This document shows positions 1 to 5,193 of a DNA stretch of 7,878 nt, piece after piece. Positions within the stretch are counted from its first letter, which is position 1; each line of letters begins with the position of its first letter. The notes under the pieces were generated by a model. The model saw nothing but the letters and a program-made list of their open reading frames with translations. It did no database searches and was not told the origin of the DNA. This DNA comes from Gammaproteobacteria bacterium. GTDB lineage: Bacteria; Pseudomonadota; Gammaproteobacteria; HK1. The stretch is from positions 1-7,878 of the forward strand of contig JAGRHX010000491.1 in NCBI GenBank assembly GCA_020444775.1, read 5' to 3'. A program made the position numbers and the translations under genes.

Positions 1-2401
1 CACGATGCACGGCGATGCCGATGCACTTGCGGTCCAAGGCCGCGTCGGCGACCTCCGGCGGTGTCGCGCGCAGACGGTACAGTGCAAAGGCGCGGAACGG
101 GCAGATGGCCTGTTCCTTGATCACGGCCAGCCCCCCGGTGACCACCTGCCCGGACGGCAGGCCGGGCCCGCGGTCGTCCGCCACCGTCTCCGCCGGCGGC
201 GCGGCGCGCGCCATCTGCAGCGCCGGACGCAATGGCGGGCTGCCGACCAGCATCTCGACCGGTGTGCACGGCAGCGGTGCGAACAGCGTGCTCGGCGGCA
301 GGTCCAGCTCGGCGTCCTGATCGTGACCGGAGCGGGCATGACTGACGATGACGTGCGAGCCAGAGGCGATGAGGGCTTCGGTCAGACGCGTGCTCTGCGC
401 AAGGTCGTCCTCCAGATTGACGCCCGGAAAGCTGCGCCAGCACAGGTCGGTCACCGCGCGCCGCAGCCCTGGATCGGCGTCTGCGCTTCGCGAGCGTGCG
501 CCGGGCTCATCGACAGATAGCGGCTGACGCTGCAGGGACAGCGGCAGCAATGGCTCGGCATCGTGCATCGGTGGCCAGCTCGACCGATCCATGCCGACGA
601 TCCACATGTGGTCGAAGCGTTGCCCCGACGCCTCCAGCACGCCGAGCACCTGGATGCTGGCTGGCCGACTCCGGCGCGGCTGGAACACCTGGAGCTGCAA
701 CATCCGCCGCAGCTCGCTCAGGGCCAGCGCGGCGCTCACCGGGCCAGCGAGGATCGGCTCCAACGCGGCCAGGGAGACCAGCGCCCGTTCGAAGGCCTGC
801 ACGGCCTGGTATTCGGCGCTGCCCAGGGTCGCCTCGGTCGGAAACGGGACGACACCGCCCTGTTCCCGGCAAGACGGTTCCCGCTCGGCCACGGCCCGGC
901 CCGGCCAGCCCAACAGCTCCAGCCAGCGCCAGAAGCGACCGGCCCATACCGACACCGGCTGACGCTCGCTCCTGGCCGGTAGTTCATCGGCCAGAGACCT
1001 CATCGCCAGAGCCAGGCGTGGCGCCCCCGGCTTGCCGGCATGACGGCCAGCGAGCAGCGCCGCCAGGCGGGCCGCCCCCAGCGAGCGCTCCGCCGTGGCA
1101 CGCAGTCTCGACTCGACACGCGCACGGCCCGGCCATTCATGTCGTGTTGCGAGCAGATAGGGTGAGTGCAGCAGCCGGCTCCAGTCCGGCTCCTGCCATG
1201 CGCCTTCCACCACCGAGAGTACGCTGAGCGCATCGGCGACGAGATTGACGCTGGCCAGCGGCCGCCCCAGCGAAAGCTCGAACGGCGGCTCAGCGTCGGC
1301 GACCGGCGCCGCCTCGTCGGCCGGTCGTTCGGCATCGATACCGTCGCCATGGGTCCGGACGATACTCGGCAGCGCTTCCGCCATCGTCGGTCCAGCGACA
1401 GGCCAGGGATCGCCCAGATGCTCGTTCAGCCGGTCTTCGATCAGGTCCCGGCGAGCGTTGAGATCCGGCACCACCACCGCGATCGAGAGATCGCCAGGCG
1501 GCTTGCCCCCGATCCCGCCGGTTTGATCCTCGAGCAGCCGTCGGCACCAGGCCGCGACCGCGTCCAGCTCGGCCATCCCGTCCTCGAACTCGGCTCGCTG
1601 CAGATGGCTCTGGCACCCCGACGGCCGGGTTGCGGTCGCCCCGGACCCGGCCGACCCGGCCACCTCGCCCGGCTCCGCAAGACAGGCGCCGTCCAGCGTA
1701 CAGCGAACCCCGCCACCACTCAGACTCAGCAGCAGACGCGCCTGGCTCGGCGTGAGCTGCTCGAAGCCCATCCAATCGAGCCCGCCCGATGGCGATGTGG
1801 CCGATACACAGGCCGCAAGATCCAGTCCCTGCCCGGCACGCTCCAGCAGCCAGGCGGGCAACGCCGCGATGTCGATCAACGCATGCTGCTGACAACGAGC
1901 GTGGAACTGCTGGCACCAGCGTGCGAATGCCTGCACGTCGGCACTGTCATCGCCGGCCGCGTGCGCAACCAGCTGCTCCAGACTCGAGCCGAAGGCGTGC
2001 AGTCGGGTATGGGCCCTCGCCGCCTGGATCGCGGCTTGTCCGGGCAACAGCAGGCCACTGGCCCCCTGGCCGCGACGTGCCCGGTCGTCGTCACGAATCA
2101 CCTGTTCCCATAAGGTCAGCGCCTGTGCCGGTACAAGCAGACGCGGCGCGCTCGGGGCCTGCGGCGAGCTTGCCGCGAGCAGCGCGGCGGCACGCTCATA
2201 GCTGCGTGTCAGCCAGGCCTCGTACGGCAGGATGTCCGGCGATCGCCAGGCGCGCAGCCCTCGAGCCAGCATCCGTGCGGCATGCCGCTCACGCAGGTGC
2301 CGGGCGAGACGGTTGTTGACGGTGATTGACGTGCGCGCCGCGACCCGTTCGCCCGAATCTTCATCTGGTGTCGGGTCCGGCGTCGCTTTCGACGTCGACA
2401 T
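1..2401 (-). CDS. PD-(D/E)XK nuclease family protein, TIGR03623-like probable DNA repair protein (C-terminus outside window)
   Basis: An uninterrupted minus-strand frame runs from an ATG at 2401-2399 to the left edge: 800 codons, no stop. Near the N-terminus (residues 25-64) ITVNNRLARHL followed by AWRSPDILPYEAWL matches the opening of the TIGR03623 'probable DNA repair protein' family, an inactivated-helicase plus RecB-nuclease architecture related to AddB. Residues about 583-610 carry QVLGVLEASGQRFDHMWIVG then MDRSSWP, the family's helicase-core motif. At residue 767 begins CPFRAFALYRL; this Cys is likely the first ligand of an AddB-type Fe-S cluster. GIAVHR (His799) is the start of the RecB-type nuclease motif; the acidic catalytic residues must lie beyond the window. 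No Walker A is seen near the N-terminus, as is typical for the family. In related genomes a UvrD-type helicase often lies downstream, here off the edge. The start has a weak CAGG about 9 nt upstream; the 25-residue leader before the conserved region may mean a later start. Family assignment is from remembered motifs. Confidence 0.88.
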   Translation of the reverse strand, partial: MSTSKATPDPTPDEDSGERVAARTSITVNNRLARHLRERHAARMLARGLRAWRSPDILPYEAWLTRSYERAAALLAASSPQAPSAPRLLVPAQALTLWEQVIRDDDRARRGQGASGLLLPGQAAIQAARAHTRLHAFGSSLEQLVAHAAGDDSADVQAFARWCQQFHARCQQHALIDIAALPAWLLERAGQGLDLAACVSATSPSGGLDWMGFEQLTPSQARLLLSLSGGGVRCTLDGACLAEPGEVAGSAGSGATATRPSGCQSHLQRAEFEDGMAELDAVAAWCRRLLEDQTGGIGGKPPGDLSIAVVVPDLNARRDLIEDRLNEHLGDPWPVAGPTMAEALPSIVRTHGDGIDAERPADEAAPVADAEPPFELSLGRPLASVNLVADALSVLSVVEGAWQEPDWSRLLHSPYLLATRHEWPGRARVESRLRATAERSLGAARLAALLAGRHAGKPGAPRLALAMRSLADELPARSERQPVSVWAGRFWRWLELLGWPGRAVAEREPSCREQGGVVPFPTEATLGSAEYQAVQAFERALVSLAALEPILAGPVSAALALSELRRMLQLQVFQPRRSRPASIQVLGVLEASGQRFDHMWIVGMDRSSWPPMHDAEPLLPLSLQRQPLSVDEPGARSRSADADPGLRRAVTDLCWRSFPGVNLEDDLAQSTRLTEALIASGSHVIVSHARSGHDQDAELDLPPSTLFAPLPCTPVEMLVGSPPLRPALQMARAAPPAETVADDRGPGLPSGQVVTGGLAVIKEQAICPFRAFALYRLRATPPEVADAALDRKCIGIAVHR

Positions 2402-2624
2402 GGGCGTTTGCCTGGTGGTACTCAAGTGCGCTCTTCGTCGGACTGGCAGGCTCGAGGGAACGAGGTCAGCCAGGCTGGCGCGCAATCCACGCGGCGCGCC
2501 GATGGCGGGCTACGGTTCCCGGCCGTGTCATCCAGGGCGCATCTTACGGTGTCCGCACCTACGCTGTCCGGACGCCATTCGAGCCTGCCGGTGCAGGGAA
2601 CCCGGACCAGCCTCGGTGGTGACC
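2402..2624. other. intergenic spacer between kinase-like gene and nuclease gene
   Basis: About 220 bases separate the stop of the upstream kinase-like gene from the nuclease start, both on the minus strand. The nuclease frame stays open upstream of its ATG for at least part of this spacer, but that part shows no family similarity. The spacer is long enough for the nuclease to have its own promoter, and I see no strong terminator hairpin with a T tract. Confidence 0.5.
2541..2570 (-). promoter_or_regulatory. weak sigma70-like promoter candidate for the nuclease gene
   Basis: On the minus strand CGGACA (2570-2565, four of six to TTGACA) is followed after 18 bases by TAAGAT (2546-2541, four of six to TATAAT). 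This would start a transcript near 2534 with a leader of about 130 nt before the nuclease ATG. The match is modest and could be chance. Confidence 0.22.
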
Positions 2625-3287
2625 TCAGCCGGTCGAGTCCAAGAGGTGCTCGAGATAGTCCAGTCGACGTCTGGACATCTCGATGCGCTGCTCGAACCAG
2701 GGGTCGCTCTCACCCAGCGCGTGCAGGACATCCGTGTAGAAGAAGACGTTGAAGCTGTCGAGATAGCGCACATGACGATTCCGGTCCAGGACCAGATTGT
2801 CATTGCCATACAGGTCGATGAGCCGCGATCCACGCTCCCACTCTCGGGCGTTGCGCACAAAGGTCCGCAGCTGCTCGCGGGCACGCTCGAGCCCGGCCAG
2901 CAGGCGCACTGCCTCGGCCCGGTTGTTGGTATCGCTGAGGTCGAACCAGGGCTCACAGGCCTCGGCCACTACGGCCACACCCGGTGCGTCGCCGACCCGG
3001 GTGACAACGAACATGGCGCTCGGCACGATGTCGCCCAGCCGCCGCTTGAGCAATCGATACTCCCGCAGGTAGGCACGCGCCTTGACCGGCGCGCAAGGCT
3101 CACGATGCCGCTTGACCACCAGATCCAGCTCCGTCCGGGGACCGTCCCGGCGCATACTCCGCTTGACCCGCCAGACGTCGCAGTTGAAACCACTCGACGA
3201 GATCAGCGTGGCAGGCCCCGCGCTACTGGCAAGACCGGCGATGTCCGCCGGTAAGGGCTCGTCGTACAGGCACTCAGATGCGGACAT
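2625..3287 (-). CDS. uncharacterised kinase-like fold protein (YrbL/APH-like features)
   Basis: This encodes 220 residues, ATG at 3287-3285, TGA at 2627-2625; GGAAC just upstream is at most a weak ribosome site. I do not recognise a named family with certainty, but the order of motifs is that of a small protein kinase-like or phosphotransferase fold. LDLVVKRH has a candidate nucleotide-binding Lys59. LREYRLLKRRL carries candidate helix-C Glu76. LIDLYGNDNLVLD (157-169) resembles the catalytic loop (Asp158, Asn164). VRYLDSFN (173-180) resembles the metal-binding DFG position (Asp177). The catalytic Asp-to-Asn spacing is one residue longer than in the usual HxDxxxxN loop, so activity is uncertain. 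PhoP-network YrbL-like proteins and aminoglycoside or LPS-core kinases are alternative relatives. There is no signal peptide or membrane segment, so it is probably cytosolic. It lies upstream of the nuclease on the same strand, but the 220-base gap argues against tight coupling. Confidence 0.75.
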   Translation of the reverse strand: MSASECLYDEPLPADIAGLASSAGPATLISSSGFNCDVWRVKRSMRRDGPRTELDLVVKRHREPCAPVKARAYLREYRLLKRRLGDIVPSAMFVVTRVGDAPGVAVVAEACEPWFDLSDTNNRAEAVRLLAGLERAREQLRTFVRNAREWERGSRLIDLYGNDNLVLDRNRHVRYLDSFNVFFYTDVLHALGESDPWFEQRIEMSRRRLDYLEHLLDSTG

Positions 3288-3590
3288 CGTTCCGGACTGT
3301 GTTTGTGCGGTTCAAATGAGCTGACGGCTCGCCGACGGGCAACGGACGCGGCCTGCGCGTCGGCATTGAAACGTTGTGCTGATGCCCGTCATCGGTGCAC
3401 TGCAACAACATGGCTTCCCACAATGGTGCATACTGGCTCGTCGGCGTCCGCGCGGAGCGGGCCACCGATGGCCCCGGACGACAGCATGGAGCACAGCCTG
3501 AGACGGGCGTGCTCGATTCGACGGATGATTGCACTGGACTTATCCGATTTTGCTCGTCATGTTGCCTCAATGGCGGCGATGCACACGTAT

Positions 3591-3610
3591 CCGGCTCGGC
3601 GCCGAGCCGG
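3591..3610. repeat. perfect 20-bp palindrome
   Basis: CCGGCTCGGCGCCGAGCCGG is identical to its own reverse complement over 20 bases with no spacer. Such a dyad without a loop suits a dimeric DNA-binding protein better than an RNA hairpin. It lies about 310 bases upstream of the sigma54-type promoter, so an upstream activator site is one reading. Confidence 0.8.
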
Positions 3611-3627
3611 ACCATCCGGGACCAGGC

Positions 3628-3660
3628 CCGGTCGAAAACCGGTCGAGAACCGGTCGAAAC
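3628..3660 (+). repeat. three tandem 11-bp repeats flanked by a short inverted repeat
   Basis: Three units follow each other exactly: CCGGTCGAAAA (3628-3638), CCGGTCGAGAA (3639-3649) and CCGGTCGAAAC (3650-3660). The period is close to one helical turn, so all copies face the same side of the DNA. The array is bracketed by CCAGGCC (3622-3628) and GGCCTGG (3663-3669), an exact 7-bp inverted pair. It sits about 260-290 bases upstream of the sigma54-type promoter. Protein binding is inferred. Confidence 0.75.
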
Positions 3661-3889
3661 CCGGCCTGGGCTCATGCAGGCTACGCGCCAGCTTGCGGCC
3701 AGGGCGACGGATCGATGCAGCGCACGCCGGCAGCGCGCGTTTCGATCTTGCGTGGCATGCCACCGATCGGACGTCCCGGGCATGCACCGGTTGCGCTCAT
3801 GAGCACCGACCACGGGCCCTGGACATTCAAGATCATAAGGATCTGAAGTGGGGACGACTTCGACCGAGCGCACGCTTCGGACACCGAAC

Positions 3890-3909
3890 GACACGATAGG
3901 ACACGATAG
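3890..3909 (+). repeat. tandem 10-bp repeat next to the -24 element
   Basis: GACACGATAG occurs twice in direct succession (3890-3899 and 3900-3909). The second copy ends six bases before the -24 motif that starts at 3916. The position suggests a protein-binding site overlapping or bordering the promoter, or a simple duplication. Confidence 0.7.
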
Positions 3910-3915
3910 AAAGAG

Positions 3916-3933
3916 TTGGCACGATTCCCGCTG
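3916..3933 (+). promoter_or_regulatory. sigma54 (RpoN) -24/-12 promoter candidate
   Basis: TTGGCACGATTCCCGCTG carries the RpoN signature: TTGGCACG at -24 is a full consensus match, and the invariant GG (3918-3919) and GC (3930-3931) are separated by exactly 10 bases. The two bases before the -12 GC are CC instead of the usual TT, a weakening change. Transcription would start near 3943 and give a leader of about 160 nt to the ATG at 4102. A 7-bp hairpin, GGCGTTC-GCC-GAACGCC (3944-3960), would lie at the very start of the RNA. Sigma54 promoters need an enhancer-binding activator, which would explain the repeat-rich upstream DNA. Confidence 0.5.
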
Positions 3934-4088
3934 AGACTTTGCTGGCGTTCGCCGAACGCCTGCCGCGGCGGGACTGGTGCCGGAGATGGACACCACGAGC
4001 AGACACCCGCATCCGACAGCGGAAACATAACAGGAGAGCGATCCCGACGCGTCGATCAACCAGACGAATTGCAGCCAAGCCTATAGCG

Positions 4089-4096
4089 AAGGAGGT
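4089..4096 (+). promoter_or_regulatory. strong Shine-Dalgarno site fixing the start at 4102
   Basis: AAGGAGGT is a near-perfect complement of the 16S rRNA 3' end and lies five bases before the ATG at 4102. It is the strongest ribosome site in the window and the main reason for treating the following short frame as a gene. Confidence 0.85.
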
Positions 4097-4101
4097 ACCT
4101 C

Positions 4102-4476
4102 ATGGCCGAACACATCCACTCCGACAAGGCAGTATCGGACCCTGGATCCTGCGTTCCGGCGCCTGCTCACGTTGCACCGTACCGACGTGCCGTGCCACGC
4201 ATCGTGGCTGGCAGGCGAGACGAGAACCGTACCGCTTCGAGTAGAGATCCGAGCAGCAGCGCGCCCGAACCACGTCCGGCATTGCGCGTTGGTTGCCGGA
4301 TCCGGCTGGCCGACAGCTGTCCCATCGAATCAGAAGGCGTGGCGCCGCGCCCCGGCGACCTGGGTGAGCTGCTCGCCGGTCCGAGCCACAACGACAAGCG
4401 CCGATGCTGGACCGTGAAGTTCTACGATTACAGCCTGCCCTGGAGCATCCCCGAGCAGCATCTGTTGCTGCAGTGA
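4102..4476 (+). CDS. hypothetical small protein, possible SH3-like C-terminal domain
   Basis: This encodes 124 residues, ATG at 4102 behind AAGGAGGT, TGA at 4474-4476. I do not recognise a named family. Residues 1-60 look disordered, rich in Ser, Arg, Pro and Ala, without a signal peptide. Residues 62-124 look folded: RVGCRIRLAD, then RPGDLGELLAG, then CWTVKFYDYSLPWSIPEQHLLL. The pattern of a Gly-Asp-Leu-Gly turn, a W-x-V-x-F strand and a final P-E-x-x-L-L recalls small SH3-like beta-barrels such as those in NifZ or KOW-type proteins, but that is only shape resemblance. Codon use in the C-terminal half is strongly GC-ending like its neighbours, while the N-terminal half is less biased. Cys65, Cys73 and Cys102 lie in the folded half. 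A sigma54-type promoter about 160 bases upstream suggests activator-dependent, condition-specific expression. The gene converges on the DUF4332 gene. The call as a real gene rests on the ribosome site and codon use. Confidence 0.68.
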   Translation: MAEHIHSDKAVSDPGSCVPAPAHVAPYRRAVPRIVAGRRDENRTASSRDPSSSAPEPRPALRVGCRIRLADSCPIESEGVAPRPGDLGELLAGPSHNDKRRCWTVKFYDYSLPWSIPEQHLLLQ

Positions 4477-4497
4477 TATCGAGCACACCAGGCATTC

Positions 4498-4565
4498 GTG
4501 GCCGCGGCCGGCCCCACTGGCCGATGGGGCCGGCCGCGGGCTCCGCCGCCCGCGGCCTCGGCCAC
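4498..4565. terminator. GC-rich hairpin cluster between convergent genes
   Basis: A 14-bp perfect stem (4502-4515 with 4526-4539) closes a 10-base loop. A second 8-bp stem, CCGCGGGC (4534-4541) with GCCCGCGG (4548-4555), shares bases with the first, so only one can form at a time. An outer pairing of 4498-4509 with 4554-4565 is possible with one mismatch. The location between the ends of two convergent genes suggests bidirectional transcription termination or mRNA 3'-end protection. No T run follows on either strand, so it is not a classical intrinsic terminator. Confidence 0.6.
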
Positions 4566-4575
4566 AGCCATGTCA

Positions 4576-4983
4576 TCAATACGTGATCTTGGGATCCAGC
4601 GTCTTTGCCTGTTCTATCCAGTCGGCCACGCTCTTCACGGACGGCACGCTACGGGTCAGCTTCTTCAGCTCATTGACCTCCGCCATTTTCGCCGCGAGGT
4701 TGTCGGCACGGCGGTTGCGCAGCTCCTTGACGGTATCGACCCCGGCCGCTTCGAGCAGCTCTGAGTATTCGGAACCGACGCCGGAAATGCGCATCAGGTC
4801 CGCCATGTTGGCCCACTTCAGAAGCAGCTTCTCACTGATCCCGGTCTTGCTCGCCAGGGCTTGGCGACCTTTTGGAGAGGCGCAGGCGTCAAGCAAGCTC
4901 GCGGTGGTGGGAATGTCGGCCGCGCCCAGCTTCTCGCCGTAAGCCGCACCGATGCCCTCGATGTCGATGATCTTGTAGTTCAC
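4576..4983 (-). CDS. DUF4332 helix-hairpin-helix protein
   Basis: This encodes 135 residues reading VNYKIIDIEGIGAAYGEKLG to KTLDPKITY. It matches the DUF4332 family, whose members typically open with MNYKI-DIEGIG, so I place the start at the GTG (4983-4981). AGGGGA lies 8 nt upstream of it, whereas in-frame ATGs farther upstream (5010, 5085) have no ribosome site and add residues the family lacks. Two helix-hairpin-helix-like segments are visible: IEGIGAAYGEKLGAADI (8-24) and RISGVGSEYSELLEAAGV (65-82), each with the Gly-x-Gly turn of that fold. Between them lies TGISEKLLLKWANMADL, a conserved helical linker. Known members are short, cytosolic and of unknown function; the hairpins resemble the DNA-binding or protein-binding tandem HhH of polymerase and ligase tails. 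Its length is normal for the family and nothing seems broken. It is convergent with the small gene at 4102 and divergent from clc. Confidence 0.9.
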   Translation of the reverse strand: MNYKIIDIEGIGAAYGEKLGAADIPTTASLLDACASPKGRQALASKTGISEKLLLKWANMADLMRISGVGSEYSELLEAAGVDTVKELRNRRADNLAAKMAEVNELKKLTRSVPSVKSVADWIEQAKTLDPKITY

Positions 4984-5072
4984 CGTCTGATTCCCCTCCC
5001 CTGTCTTCATGCAGTCTTGTAGTTGCTGTTCTTGTGCCGTGCTCTGGCCTGTCTGCCGCTGGCTGGCCGGCC

Positions 5073-5125
5073 GTCCACGCGCCAATTCCGGACCGTGGAC
5101 ATTCGGGATTGGCCCGAAACCACGG
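5073..5125 (+). promoter_or_regulatory. competing hairpins in the divergent intergenic region upstream of clc
   Basis: GTCCACG (5073-5079) can pair over 7 bp with CGTGGAC (5094-5100). The overlapping CCGTGG (5093-5098) can instead pair with CCACGG (5120-5125), enclosing a second stem TTCGGG (5102-5107) with CCCGAA (5113-5118) around an ATTGG loop. The two folds exclude each other. This could be a regulatory leader, or the TTCGGG-N5-CCCGAA dyad could be an operator between the two divergent genes. No known riboswitch class is recognised, including the fluoride (crcB) motif sometimes found near CLC genes. Confidence 0.4.
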
Positions 5126-5193
5126 CAAGATAGCCCACGAACGCGCTACCATCGAGGCATTTGAAGCCGTCAATCGTGAACAATTCGAACAAC

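Larger units (their letters stand above)
3288..4101. other. 814-base gene-free regulatory stretch
   Basis: Open frames exist on both strands here (3303-3899 plus, 4059-3274 minus), but their translations are rich in Arg, Cys, Ser and His, show no recognisable domains, and lack ribosome sites. I treat the region as non-coding. It contains a perfect 20-bp palindrome, three 11-bp tandem repeats, a 10-bp tandem repeat, a short AGATC-ATAAG-GATCT inverted repeat (3830-3844) and a sigma54-type promoter pointing at the small gene at 4102. It therefore looks like a long control region for that gene; decay of an older gene is the alternative. Confidence 0.5.

Noticed and set aside
1166..2113. 315-codon plus-strand open frame
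   Set aside because: It is antisense to the nuclease gene, whose translation shows clear family motifs throughout; this frame is Arg/Pro/Gln-rich with no domain.
2232..3254. 340-codon plus-strand open frame
   Set aside because: It crosses the nuclease start and runs antisense to the kinase-like gene; low-complexity translation, no ribosome site.
3628..3660. CRISPR array
   Set aside because: Units are only 11 bp and directly adjacent, with no spacers and no cas genes.
3303..3899. 198-codon plus-strand open frame
   Set aside because: Ala/Arg/Ser-rich with many Cys and His and no domain; it reads through the palindrome and the tandem repeats and lacks a ribosome site.
3274..4059. 261-codon minus-strand open frame
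   Set aside because: It overlaps the start of the kinase-like gene and spans the sigma54-type promoter and repeats; composition is not protein-like.
4984..5193. fluoride (crcB) riboswitch upstream of the CLC gene
   Set aside because: The conserved fluoride-aptamer sequences are not seen, and the protein's GRYGP motif is not that of the fluoride-specific CLC-F branch.
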